Assembly: GCA_032718475.1 (NCBI GenBank)
Contig: JAUCBJ010000608.1
Span: 23,925 to 87,924 of the forward strand
Direction: 5' to 3'
From: Nemertoderma westbladi
Taxonomy: Eukaryota; Xenacoelomorpha; Nemertodermatida; Nemertodermatidae
DNA: 64,000 nucleotides
Shown here piece after piece: positions 1 through 10,500 of the stretch. Under the pieces are notes generated by a model that searched no databases, was not told the origin of the DNA, and saw only the letters and a list, made by a program, of their open reading frames with translations. The position numbers and the translations under genes were made by a program. Numbering within the stretch: position 1 is the first letter of the stretch; every line of letters starts with the position of its first letter.

Positions 1-936
1 CGGAAGGTGAGTCATTCTAACTTGAATGGCCTAAAGGTGAGTCATTCTAACTGGAAAGGCCGGAAGGTGAGCCATTCTAACCGGAAAGGCCGGAAGGTGA
101 GTCATTTTAACTGGAAAGGCCGGAAGGTGAGTCATTCTAACTGGAAAGGCCGGAAGGTGAGTCATTCTAACTGGAAAGACCGGAAGGTGAGTCATTCTAA
201 CTGGAAAGCCCGGAAGGTGAGTCATTCTAACTTGAATGGCCGAAAGGTGAGTCATTCTAACTGGAAAGACCGGAAGGTGAGTCATTCTAACTGGAAAGGC
301 CGGAAGGTGAGTCATTCTAACTGGAATGGCCGAAAGGTGAGTCATTCTAACTGGTAAGAACGGAAGGTGAGTCATTCTAACTGGAAAGGCCGGAAGATGA
401 GTCACTCTAACTGGAAAGGCCGGAAGGTGAGTCATTCTAACTGGAAAGGACGGAAGTTGAGTCATTCTAACTGGAAAGGCCGCAAGGTGAGTCATTCTAA
501 GTGGAAAGGCCGGAAGGTGAGTCATTCTAACTGGAAAGGACGGAAGGTGTGTCATTCTAACTGGATAGGCCGGAAGGTGAGTCATTCTAACTGGAAAGGC
601 CGGAAGGTGAGTCATTCTAACTGGAAAGGGCGGAAGGTGAGTCATTCTAACTGGATAGGCCGGAAGTTGAGTCATTCTAACTGGAAAGGCCGCAAGGTGA
701 GTCATTCTAAGTGGAAAGGCCGGAAGGTGAGTCATTCTAACTGGAAAGGACGGAAGGTGTGTCATTCTAACTGGAAAGGCCTGAAGGTGAGTCATTCTAA
801 CTGGGAAGGACGGAATGTGAGTCATTCTATCTGGAAAGGCCGCAAGGTGAGTCATTATAAGTGGAAAGGCCGGAAGGTGTGTCATTCTAACTGGAAAGGC
901 CGGAAGGTGAGTCATTCGAACTGGAAAGATCGATAA
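1..936 (+). repeat. 30-bp minisatellite, ~31 copies, each with a consensus splice donor
   Basis: About 31 tandem 30-bp units run from the window edge to 936. Each unit contains AAGGTGAGTCATTCTAACT, which holds an ideal metazoan 5' splice site (AAG|GTGAGT) followed by a branch-point-like TTCTAAC. The period is a multiple of three, so both strands stay open for long stretches (KVSHSNWKGR-type repeats on +, LPAFPVRMTH-type on -). This openness comes from the period and is not evidence of a protein. The array lies upstream of the LRR exon on the same strand, so it may sit in an intron of that gene. Confidence 0.95.
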
Positions 937-1820
937 TATATGTCTACATATATGTATATACATGTATATACATATATGATAATACATGTTTGAAATATAT
1001 TTTGTCCCTTATCGCGACAAATGGCTTCTTTTGATTCGTTGACGTTTATAATATACAGGAGTTGCCATACATTGCATTATCTGGTGCGTGTGGGTTGTTT
1101 TACCTATGGATAGTTTTAACTTATATGTTGTGTGGGTTGTTTTACCTATGGATGGTTTTAACTAATATGTTGTGTGGGTTGTTTTACCTATGGATGGTTT
1201 TAACTTATATTTTGTGTGGGTTGTTCTGGTATACCATATCTTATAAACGGACGGGACTGACATACAAGTCTAGAACTCCATCTTGAATAATTATTGTTAA
1301 TTTTTTTTTTATTGTGGTATGTGTTGTTTTGCTCTATGGTATTGATCGTTATTTCTACCTCTTTTTGGTTTATATTGGGTTTTCTGGGGCGCTGAATGCT
1401 ATAAAACATGTTGTAGGTAGGGTCACTCAGGTCTGCGTAGGGTTACTTTTCGGCCCCACCTCAATGGCGAAAATAACTAACTTGTAATTGTCGTGCAGCA
1501 CCGATTCCCGTTAAGAAGCCTAACCAAAATTTAAACCGTTGGAAAATGAAAAATGTAACCATTGAATTCAACATTCAGGAAAACCTAGTAGTTGACATTA
1601 TTATCGACCAATTCTGGTATTTATTTTTTGTTTTTTTCGTATGCGAAAAAGCTATCCAGGAGCTTTTTGGTAAAATTCATACATCTTTATTGAATTTCGA
1701 AGGGCAGGTTGTCAAAATGACCCCCCCCCCCCCCCGAGTGGTTTCCGTATGTAATGGATAATGTAAATATTTATTGTATCACAACAGTTTTCTGTTCGAC
1801 CTAATCGTTAATGCTAAATA
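937..1820. other. AT-rich flank with short repeats, no gene recognised
   Basis: The stretch starts with alternating TA/CA-type sequence (about 937-985), then the 42-bp repeat listed separately, then AT-rich DNA with a 15-nt C run at 1721-1735. A 71-codon frame at 1546-1761 runs through the C run and has no recognisable motif. The region just before 1821 (CTAATCGTTAATGC) could supply the branch point for the LRR exon acceptor. It is probably intronic, but no further exon could be supported. Confidence 0.5.
1087..1222 (+). repeat. 42-bp tandem repeat, ~3.3 copies
   Basis: Three nearly identical 42-bp units begin with GTGTGGGTTGTTTTACCTAT, followed by a partial fourth. The period is a multiple of three, so a short frame of YLWMVLT-type repeats stays open across them. 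There is no sign that this is coding. Confidence 0.85.
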
Positions 1821-2460
1821 TCTGTAACTCTGTATTGCAGGTCTTCCCAGTCTCACGGAAGTGTCTTTAGTTAACAACCCAGTTTCTGTAACTCTGTATT
1901 GCAGGTCTTCCCAGTCTCACGGAAGTGTCTTTAGTTAACAACCCAGTTTCTGTAACTCTGTATTGCAGGTCTTCCCAGTCTCACGGAAGTGTCTTTAGTT
2001 AACAACCCAGTTTCTGTAACTCTGTATTGCAGGTCTTCCCAGTCTCACGGAAGTGTCTTTAGTTAACAACCCAGTTTCTGTAACTCTGTATTGCAGGTCT
2101 TCCCAGTCTCACGGAAGTGTCTTTAGTTAACAACCCAGTTTCTGTAACTCTGTATTGCAGGTCTTCCCAGTCTCACGGAAGTGTCTTTAGTTAACAACCC
2201 AGTTTCTGTAACTCTGTATTGCAGGTCTTCCCAGTCTCACGGAAGTGTCTTTAGTTAACAACCCAGTTTCTGTAACTCTGTATTGCAGGTCTTCCCAGTC
2301 TCACGGAAGTGTCTTTAGTTAACAACCCAGTTTCTGTAACTCTGTATTGCAGGTCTTCCCAGTCTCACGGAAGTGTCTTTAGTTAACAACCCAGTTTCTG
2401 TAACTCTGTATTGCAGGTCTTCCCAGTCTCACGGAAGTGTCTTTAGTTAACAACCCAGTT
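1821..2460 (+). repeat. 64-bp tandem array, 10 copies, each carrying a 3' splice site and exon start
   Basis: Ten consecutive 64-bp units look identical by eye. Each has 20 bp of intron end (CTCTGTATTGCAG) followed by the first 44 bp of the downstream LRR exon (GTCTTCCCAGTCTCACGG onward). The last unit runs directly into unique exon sequence at 2461. Reading from any upstream acceptor shifts frame after one unit, because 64 is not a multiple of three, and reaches a stop in the next one or two units. Only the last acceptor (exon start 2417) therefore gives the long frame. Confidence 0.97.
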
Positions 2461-2898
2461 TCTCGTCGAATGGTCCATAGACCTATCCTTGTGTTCAGGA
2501 TTCCTCAACTGAAAATATTAGACGGAATAGTTATTTCCGAAGAGGAACGCCAGAGGGCGCAACTTTATTTCTCGGAGCAAAACGTCGGCCCCTCCTTTGA
2601 ATCCCCTCCACCTTCGTTGCCAGGGTTACAACACCAGCAGCATCATTCAACCTCCAACCCCTCGCACAACCAACCAATCAGAGTGACCAGCGTGCAACTA
2701 GGTTCCCAACCGGGCACTCATTGGCCAGCGGCGTCGGGGCCAATTAACCGCAATCTGATTGGCTACCCGCAGTCCACCCAGGCCTTCTATCTCAACCTCC
2801 CGCGTACTGGCAGGGATGCGAGTTCTAAAAATAACCACGTGAATCATTACGAACCCGGAACAGAGATACAGAGAAACCAGAGACCGCGTAAATATTAA
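2417..2898 (+). CDS. Last coding exon of a leucine-rich-repeat protein (LRRC9-like), partial
   Basis: From the acceptor TATTGCAG at 2416 the frame (phase 1 entry) runs 160 codons to TAA at 2898. The first ~50 residues look like the last leucine-rich repeat plus its C-terminal cap: a LPSLTEVSL repeat core, NNPVSRR, a HRPILVFRIPQLKILDG stretch and an EEERQRAQ acidic-basic helix. This is the pattern I associate with LRRC9-type cytoplasmic LRR proteins; that assignment is from memory of the family and is not certain. The remaining ~100 residues are Pro/Ser/Gln/Asn-rich and probably disordered. AT-rich DNA with AATAAA (about 3015) follows. Upstream exons lie outside the window or were not recognised. 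The acceptor and first 44 bp belong to a ten-fold tandem duplication, which is very unusual. The gene converges with the GPCR gene on the other strand. Confidence 0.7.
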
Positions 2899-3617
2899 TT
2901 TTTAATACTGTATCTGCAATTTATTTTTATTAAATTAACTAATTTTTTTTAATACTACAAAGTTTTTTTATTTGATATTTTCTTATTTACAAAAATGAAT
3001 TAATTTCAATTAATAAAATTTATTTAATTTAGCATTAAGTTAATATAATAATTCATATGCAAATACTATTTTTTATTTATTTGTGTGGAATTAATTTTGC
3101 ACTACCAAATCGCCAGGCCGACATATTTTCTAACTTTATATCGCAGTGCGACATTATTTCTCAGTATGTCCGTCCCTACGCGTTTACTATGTATTTTCAG
3201 TATATCCAATATATCCAGTATGTCACCGCGTTATTATTAGGTTGTTCTAGAAAGTGTAAGTGCATAACTACTAATAATTCCTCACAAATAAATAAGATTA
3301 GATTATTATTGCCTTCGTCATGTACAATTCAAATTAATAATAATATTGTAAGTAATAAATATTACTGTTTTGCTAAAGTTTGTTCCGACTTCTTCTTAAA
3401 GTTATTATTCACACATTATTCAAATATTATGTTCTGGAATGGTTTTGTCGAAATTCCAATTACAATTAACTATCTCACGGCAGTAATGGATCTTTCATAA
3501 TCTTAAGCGGTGACCGGATCGGGTCTATGAGTGTTTCATTCCCCGATCACAATCCATGAAGTTTTTGCACTGGTATAATAGACCAAGGGTAGGGCACACT
3601 TTGCACACATAGGTATA
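2899..3617. other. 3' flank of the LRR gene, AT-rich; one unrecognised frame
   Basis: This AT-rich sequence holds an AATAAA near 3015, which could serve as the LRR gene's polyadenylation signal. A 147-codon frame at 3057-3500 (+) has a hydrophobic start and Asn/Ile-rich composition. It has no recognisable domain and is probably a chance frame in AT-rich DNA or part of a 3' UTR. Confidence 0.4.
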
Positions 3618-4740
3618 CAGTTGGGTGTGCCGGATATCCGGATTTTGAGAAAAAAAATCCGGTTCCGGCTCCGGCCGGATTTCAATTTTTTGGCCGGATT
3701 TCAATTTCAACGAAATGTTGACAAAATTTACAATTAATGTGAATTTAACAAAAAAACATCAAAATAATTTTCTTTTAAATTGAACCAAATTTAAACATAA
3801 GCAAATACAATGCAATACAAAACAAAACAATGATTTTCATAGTTTGTATCAAATTCATTCATCTTATGAATTATGATAAAGTCTAAAGCAGAGCTATTAT
3901 TTTATGACAATCAACATGCTGAGCTGACTGACTACTTTTTACCAAGAATATTTGTGTTTGGTTGGCTCACTAACAGTTAATATATAATAAATAGTACATG
4001 ATGCCCATATACTAATCATAACTACTGTAATCAATAATTATTATAGTTTCCCAGCGCGCAAGCTTTGATGTTAGCTCCAGGTATTGTTATAAATTGAGAT
4101 TAAGCTACAACCGTGAATGACCTGTTTATATATTCGACAGGCAATTTAGAAACTCTTAGTAAATCCAATTTAACTCAGAAAGTATAAAAAACTACAGCAA
4201 TTGTTACTTCGTTCTATTTTTCAATTTGCAATTTATTTATCAAATCAATCCATTACGGTATATCAAATCGTCGTAGGTTATGGTACAAAAATATTAGTTT
4301 ATCTTCGCGATCAGGAAGTAGACGAGAGCGTTTCTCATCAAATACATTACCAACCTCTACAAATATTCGCTCGGAATAAATTGAAGACGCTGCACGCTGG
4401 TGATACTAAATATATGTACAAGTATTTGTAAATTAGGAAACGCTCTTCTCGTCCCGTTTAGTTAGGATAATTGACATACATATCTACTTCTAAATTCATA
4501 ATATTATAAAGTCAAATTCCTTATCATGACCTTGTTGATCATGATCCAGCACGTTATCTATCGACGCAGTACCTAACGCCCAAAGGATCATATGACGTGG
4601 TACCCTCCCTCCCTCCAGTTCTGTTCATGCATAAAGGTACCATACAGCCGATTCAAGTAAAAAAGTAGTCGTATATAAAAAATCCAGCTTTGGCCGGCTG
4701 GTTTGAAAGTTTGAAAATAGTCAATCCGGCACATCCCTAG
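3618..4740 (-). mobile_element. hAT-superfamily DNA transposon remnant
   Basis: The ends are imperfect inverted repeats. The left end reads CAGTTGGGTGTGCCGGA and the right end, read inward on -, reads CTAGGGATGTGCCGGA. Both continue into GGATATCCGG-like sequence, a style common in hAT elements. Inside, the - strand encodes a C-terminal hAT dimerisation domain (separate entry). The rest of the transposase is degraded or deleted, so this is a defective copy of about 1.1 kb. No clear 8-bp target duplication could be confirmed. Confidence 0.6.
4259..4405 (-). pseudogene. hAT transposase C-terminal dimerisation domain fragment
   Basis: The - strand frame reads HQRAASSIYSERIF, then VEVGNVFDEKRSRLLPD, then DKLIFLYHNL. 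This follows the family pattern of the hAT C-terminal dimerisation region: SSxxSERxFS, a Gly, an RxxLxP motif, and a LxFLxxNL helix. Upstream frames are closed and no catalytic DDE or RW segment was found, so the gene is broken. The fragment lies centrally between the two hAT-like ends, which supports the element call. Confidence 0.65.
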
Positions 4741-5341
4741 TATAGGCCTTGCCTACATAAAGTAAGGCAGGTATGGCAGCCTAAATAGGTCTTTAAAATA
4801 CCTGAGTGTTTAAAGCTCATCTATCCCATCATATTAGACATGTACCGAACAACAAGAGTCCCACAAGAAATGAAAACAAATAAGTTGGTGCCAGTTCCCA
4901 AGAAGGGCAACCTAACACTCTATGGTTCTTTTCGGGGAATCTCATTGATCTCGATTGCTGCAAAGCTATACAATAGAATTCTATTAAATCGCATCAGGGA
5001 TCCCATTGAGAGACTGCTCCGTGGAAATCAGAATGGTTTCCGTAAGGTCGTGGGACCAAGGAGCCCATTTTGGCACTTAGAAGGATAATTGAAGAGTTAT
5101 CAAAAATAAAAAAGAAAGACAGGCATCTGGCTGTTATCTTTGTTGACTTCTTCAAGGCCTTTGATTCAGTCTCTCGGTCACGTATGTTCAGCATACTTTC
5201 ATTATATGGGATTCCTGATGAAATTATTGCAGCAATCAGATCAGTATACGATGGTTCGACAACATTTGTGTCTACTGTTGACGGTGACACAGAACCATTT
5301 GAAGTGTTATGGGGCGTCCCCCATTTATGGGGCGTCCCCCA

Positions 5342-5400
5342 TTATGAACAAGAATGGTGCAAGTGTGTCTCCCACACACTTGCACCATTCTTGTTCATAA
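5342..5400. repeat. Perfect 27-bp hairpin inside LINE copy C
   Basis: The left arm at 5342-5368 and right arm at 5374-5400 are perfect reverse complements with a 5-nt CTCCC loop. The arm starts TTATGAACAAGAATGGTGCA. Only one orientation is present in the other LINE copies, so the second arm is a local inverted duplication. A short direct duplication (TATGGGGCGTCCCCCATT) lies just before it. Confidence 0.95.
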
Positions 5401-5443
5401 TTGTGGTTGACAATGTTCAACGCATGTCCTTAGATCATCATAA

Positions 5444-5687
5444 TGCTTATTATTATTATTATTATTTTATTATTTAATCACAAATGTTTAAAACAGAGGA
5501 GAAAAACATATGGTATTAAAAAACAACTAGGTTATTGCACGAGTATAAACAGGTACAAGGGAACACTTACAGTTGTCGCCCCTCAATAAGACACAGATAG
5601 AATTGGTATGACGAATATGGCACAAAATATGAAATAAAAATAAAAACAGACTCATATTAAAAAACAGACAAAATCAATGAATCAAAA
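5444..5687 (-). mobile_element. Short SINE-like insertion within LINE copy C
   Basis: About 244 bp is absent from the other LINE copies at this position. On + it begins with a (TTA)n run, so on - it ends in (TAA)n, like a retroposed short element with a simple-repeat tail. AATG-type bases at both junctions may be a short target duplication. No RNA polymerase III A/B boxes were identified with certainty, so a SINE is only a suggestion. Confidence 0.45.
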
Positions 5688-5745
5688 AATGATGATGGGG
5701 TGATGATAACTCCACCTACTGGCTCCAGAAGTCGAGGAAATCCTG

Positions 5746-6183
5746 CTGTTAAAAATATCGAGTGTTGAAAAATATCGAGATGAAAAATATCGAGAGTAAA
5801 AATTCGAGTGTTGAAAATATCGAGAGTAAAAATATCGAGTGTTGAAAAATATCGAGAGTAAAAATTCGAGTGTTGAAAATATCGAGAGTAAAAATATCGA
5901 GTGTTGAAAAATATCGAGAGTAAAAATATCGAGTGTTGAAAAATGTCGAGTGTTGAAAAGTATCGAGAGTAAAAATATCGTGAGTAAAAATATCGAGTGT
6001 TGAAAAATATCGTGTGTTGAAAAATATCGAGTGTTGAAAAATATCGAGTGTTGAAAAATATCGAGTGTTGAAAAATATCGAGAGTAAAAATATCGAGTGT
6101 TGAAAAATGTCGAGTGTTGAAAAGTATCGAGAGTAAAAATATCGAGAGTAAAAATATCGAGTGTTGAAAAATATCGAGTATGA
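5746..6183 (+). repeat. Short-period satellite of 17-bp and 15-bp ATATCGAG units
   Basis: The array mixes two unit types: TATCGAGTGTTGAAAAA (17 bp) and TATCGAGAGTAAAAA (15 bp), in irregular order, with a few single-base variants. The same two units occur as reverse complements at 14748-15322. Confidence 0.95.
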
Positions 6184-6430
6184 CTTAGTATGTCGTTCGC
6201 ACGACTGAGTAAGTCGTTCGCACGAGTTACTATGTCGTTCGCACGAGTTAGTTAAGTCGTTCGCACGACTTACTTAGTAAGTCGTTCGCACGAGTTACTA
6301 TGTCGTTCGCACGAGTTAGTTAAGTCGTTCGCACGACTTACCTAACTCGTGCGAACGACATCGTGCGACGTGCTTACTCGTCTTAGTAAGTAGTTCGCAC
6401 GACATACTAAGTCGTTCGCACGAGTTAGCG
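6184..6430. repeat. Palindromic repeat array, GTCGTTCGCACGAC units
   Basis: About eleven units of ~20 bp are built on GTCGTTCGCACGAC, an inverted repeat (GTCGT/ACGAC) with a TCGC loop, spaced by TTAGTAAG or AGTTACTAT. One stretch near 6345-6365 carries the reverse orientation, so longer foldbacks are possible. It abuts the preceding satellite directly. Confidence 0.9.
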
Positions 6431-6594
6431 AAAAATTTTTTTTTCTCATGTCCCTTTAGGGGCTCCGTAGTCTAAAGTTTAGCAATTTATATAATTATGA
6501 AATGTATAGTATAATCAACATTGCACTATAAACAGCACACTACACGAATTTTAGCTATGGTCGGAGATCTGACTAGACAACTACTGTATCTTCC

Positions 6595-6600
6595 TTTATT
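6595..6600 (-). promoter_or_regulatory. Candidate polyadenylation signal of the GPCR gene
   Basis: AATAAA on the - strand begins 7 nt after the GPCR stop codon. This is very close, so the 3' UTR would be very short; a downstream signal could be used instead. Confidence 0.35.
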
Positions 6601-6606
6601 ATTATT

Positions 6607-6824
6607 CTAATTCTCCGCTTTTCTTGTTGTTATTTCATTGAGTTTTAGCATGGAATCTTTCTTGTGTAGTTCGATATTTGGTTTTTGTACTAGTTGTGGG
6701 CTGTTACCAACGTCCACTACAACACACGGAACCATTGTCTCCTTGGTTCCCTTTCTGTCTCGTCGTTTATTTACAGTGTAATTACTCCGGGTTCGCTGTA
6801 TCAAATCGAATCGTCTGCGTCGAC
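6607..6824 (-). CDS. PROKR-like: GPCR exon: C-terminal cytoplasmic tail and stop (prokineticin receptor-like)
   Basis: After the acceptor TTAACGCAG the frame enters in phase 1, matching the phase 1 exit of the TM7 exon. It encodes ~71 residues and a TAG at 6607-6609. The start is strongly basic (RRRRFDLIQRTRSNY), as expected just after helix 8 on the cytoplasmic face. The tail is Lys/Arg/Asn-rich with several Ser/Thr (KETMVPCVVVDV, LKLNEITTRKAEN) that could be phosphorylated. It lies 3.9 kb downstream of the TM7 exon, beyond the large minisatellite. The phase match, basic start and position support it; a tail has too little conserved sequence to prove it alone. Confidence 0.65.
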
Positions 6825-7589
6825 CTGCGTTAATTAGTTAATATAATAATAGATTCGTACATATAGCTAATTCATAATATCGTTACCTTTTTTTTGCGAA
6901 ATGACGTTTAAGACAATTTATTAGAAATCAGTTTCTAAATGTACAGTATTTTATTAATTTATTTAAAACTAGAAGTTATTATATTAAAATACTACTAGGC
7001 TGAGCTGTGAAACGTCTTTTTACGTTTTCCCTATTTGTTATTATATTTTCACGTAGCTTTTTTTGGTATTTGAAAGAGTCTGTCTCTGCAACCGACACCA
7101 TAAAAACATACCGGTTGTCACCAAGTTAATGTTTTAGAAAATTATATTTTCCTTTCCATATTCTGTTATTTCGATCCCCCCCCCCCCCCCCCCCCCCCCC
7201 CCGTTTGTAAAATCTACGTCGTAAGCCGACAGCCGTACAATAATTATTGTGAACAAAATTGAAACTGTATAACTACATTCTTGTTTATTGATTTGGATAC
7301 TACTGTAGCTCTGCTATTGCTATATGTAGTATCCAGTGCAATGTTTTTCAAACTTTGATATACGGTTTACTTTCGTTATGTGCATTGTTCATATTTTATG
7401 GAAATAATGGAAAGGAAATTATTAAATTGAATTGAATTGAATATTGATTTGGTTATGCCATTGTAACCGGTTACCTTCCCTAAACGTAAGGTACGATTTG
7501 TGGCTGTTGTCGCCTGAAAGCTTTCAGGGTAGCATTTACACACATTGAACCCTTCAGAATGCAAATGACATCATATGCCCCACTCATAG
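6825..7589. other. GPCR last intron, unique part, with a 27-nt C run
   Basis: This AT-rich intronic DNA lies between the tail exon and the minisatellite. It has a 27-nt poly-C run at 7176-7202 (poly-G on the transcribed RNA). A 62-codon - frame at 7376-7564 has no recognisable motif. Nothing else is seen. Confidence 0.6.
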
Positions 7590-10500
7590 AGCCCCACTAT
7601 TACAAACCTCGTTCTCTATCTCCCTGTACCAGTAACAGAGTTCCACTACTACTAACCCCATTCTCTCTCTCCCCGTACCAGTAACAGAGCCCTACTATTT
7701 CTAACCTCGTTCTCTCTCTCCCCTTACCGGTAACAGAGCCCCACTACTACTAACCTCGTTCTCTCTCTCCGTACCAGTAACAGAGCCCCACTACTACTAA
7801 CCTCGTTCTCTCTCTCCCCTTACCGGTAACAGAGCCCCACTACTACTAACCTCGTTCTCTCTCTCCGTACCAGTAACAGAGCCCCACTACTACTAACCTC
7901 GTTCTCTCTCTCCCCGTACCAGTAACAGAGCCCCACTACTACTAACCTCGTTCTCTCTCTCCCCTTACCGGTAACAGAGCCCCACTACTACTAACCTCGT
8001 TCTCTCTCTCTCCCCGTACCAGTAACAGAGCCCCACTACTACTAACCTCGTTCTCTCTCTCCCCTTACCGGTAACAGAGCCCCACTACTACTAACCTCGT
8101 TCTCTCTCTCCGTACCAGTAACAGAGCCCCACTACTACTAACCTCGTTCTCTCTCTCCCCGTACCAGTAACAGAGCCCCACTACTACTAACCTCGTTCTC
8201 TCTCTCCCCATACCGGTAACAGAGCCCCACTACTACTAACCTCGTTCTCTCTCTCCCCGTACTGGTAACAGAGCCCCACTACTACTAACCTCGTTCTCTC
8301 TCTCTCCCCATACCAGTAACAGAGCCCCACTACTACTAACCTCGTTCTCTCTCTCTCCCCGTACCAGTAACAGAGCCCCACTACTACCAACCTCGTTCTC
8401 TCTCTCCCCGTACTGGTAACAGAGCCCCACTACTACTAACCTTGTTATCTCTCTCCCCGTACCAGTAACAGAGCCCCACTACTACTAACCTCGTTCTCTC
8501 TCTCCCCGTACCAGTAACAGAGCCCCACTACTACTAACCTCGTTCTCTCTCTCCCCTTACCAGTAACAGAGCCCCACTACTACTAACCTCGTTCTCTCTC
8601 TCCCCATACCGGTAACAGAGCCCCACTACTACTAACCTCGTTCTCTCTCTCTCCCCGTACCAGTAACAGAGCCCCACTACTACCAACCTCGTTCTCTCTC
8701 TCCCTGTACTGGTAACAGAGCCCCACTACTACTAACCTTGTTATCTCTCTCCCCGTACCAGTAACAGAGCCCCACTACTACTAACCTCGTTCTCTCTCTC
8801 CGTACCGGTAACAGAGCCCCACTACTACTAACCTCGTTCTCTCTCTCTCCGTACCGGTAACAGAGCCCCACTACTACTAACCTCGTTCTCTCTCTCCCCA
8901 TACCAGTAACAGAGCCCCACTACTACTAACCTCGTTCTCTCTCTCTCCCCGTACCGGTAACAGAGCCCCACTACTACTAACCTCGTTCTCTCTCTCTCCC
9001 CATACCAGTAACAGAGCCCCACTACTACTAACCTCGTTCTCTATCTCCCCATACCGGTAACACAGCCCCACTACTACTAACCTCGTTATCTCTCTCCCCG
9101 TACCAGTAACAGAGCCCCACTACTACTAACCTCGTTCTCTCTCTCCCCGTACCGGTAACAGAGCCCCACTACTACTAACCTCGTTCTCTATCTCTCCCCA
9201 TACCAGTAACAGAGCCCCACTACTACTAACCTCGTTCTCTCTTTCTCCCCGTACCGGTAACAGAGCCCCACTACTACTAACCTCGTTCTCTCTCTCCCTG
9301 TACCGGTAACAGAGCCCCACTACTACTAACCTCGTTCTCTCTCTCTCCCCATACCGGTAACAGAGCCCCACTACTACTAACCTCGTTCTCTCTCTCTCCC
9401 CGTACCGGTAACAGAGCCCCACTACTACTAACCTCGTTCTCTCTCTCCCTGTACCGGTAACAGAGCCCCACTACTACTAACCTCGTTCTCTATCTCTCCC
9501 CATACCAGTAACAGAGCCCCACTACTACTAACCTCGTTCTCTCTCTCTCCCCGTACCAGTAACAGAGCCCCACTACTACTAACCTCGTTCTCTCTCTCCC
9601 TGTACCGGTAACAGAGCCCCACTACTACTAACCTCGTTCTCTCTCTCTCCCCATACCAGTAACAGAGCCCCACTACTACTAACCTCGTTCTCTCCCTCTC
9701 CGTACCGGTAACAGAGCCCCACTACTACTAACCTTGTTATCTCTCTCCCCGTACCAGTAACAGAGCCCCACTACTACTAACCTCGTTCTCTCTCTCCCCG
9801 TACCAGTAACAGAGCCCCACTACTACTAACCTCGTTCTCTCTCTCCCCTTACCGGTAACAGAGCCCCACTACTACTAACCTCGTTCTCTCTCTCCCCATA
9901 CCGGTAACAGAGCCCCACTACTACTAACCTCGTTCTCTCTCTCCCTGTACCGGTAACAGAGCCCCACTACTACTAACCTCGTTCTCTATCTCTCCCCATA
10001 CCAGTAACAGAGCCCCACTACTACTAACCTCGTTCTCTCTCTCTCCCCGTACCAGTAACAGAGCCCCACTACTACTAACCTCGTTCTCTCTCTCCCTGTA
10101 CCGGTAACAGAGCCCCACTACTACTAACCTCGTTCTCTCTCTCTCCCCATACCAGTAACAGAGCCCCACTACTACTAACCTCGTTCTCTCTCTCTCCCCA
10201 TACCAGTAACAGAGCCCCACTACTACTAACCTCGTTCTCTCTCTCTCCCCATACCAGTAACAGAGCCCCACTACTACTAACCTCGTTCTCTCTCTCTCCC
10301 CGTACCGGTAACAGAGCCCCACTACTACTAACCTCGTTCTCTCTCTCCCTGTACCGGTAACAGAGCCCCACTACTACTAACCTCGTTCTCTCTCTCTCCC
10401 CATACCAGTAACAGAGCCCCACTACTACTAACCTCGTTCTCTCTCTCTCCCCATACCAGTAACAGAGCCCCACTACTACTAACCTCGTTCTCTCTCTCTC

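Larger units (their letters stand above)
4788..5745 (+). mobile_element. LINE copy C: 5'-truncated reverse transcriptase fragment with insertions
   Basis: It matches the middle of the LINE copy at 51576-54738 (KLVPVPKKGNLTLYGSFRG, ISLISIAAKLYNRI, VIFVDFFKAFDSVSR). It starts in the fingers region and stops just before the FADD catalytic motif. The reading frame is broken between about 5048 and 5070. A short inverted duplication makes a hairpin at 5342-5400, and a foreign ~244-bp segment (5444-5687) interrupts it before the match resumes at 5688 (GATGATGGGGTGATGATAAC). It is a dead copy. Confidence 0.85.

Noticed and set aside
7-987. Long open frames on both strands across 1-987
   Set aside because: The 30-bp unit is a multiple of three, so frames stay open automatically; nothing else indicates a protein.
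3057-3500. 147-codon frame as a secreted or membrane protein
   Set aside because: AT-rich composition, no family resemblance and a position in the LRR gene's 3' flank make a chance frame more likely.
7376-7564. Minus-strand frame considered as the TM7 exon
   Set aside because: No hydrophobic helix; the true TM7 exon was found at 10733-10851 with correct phases.
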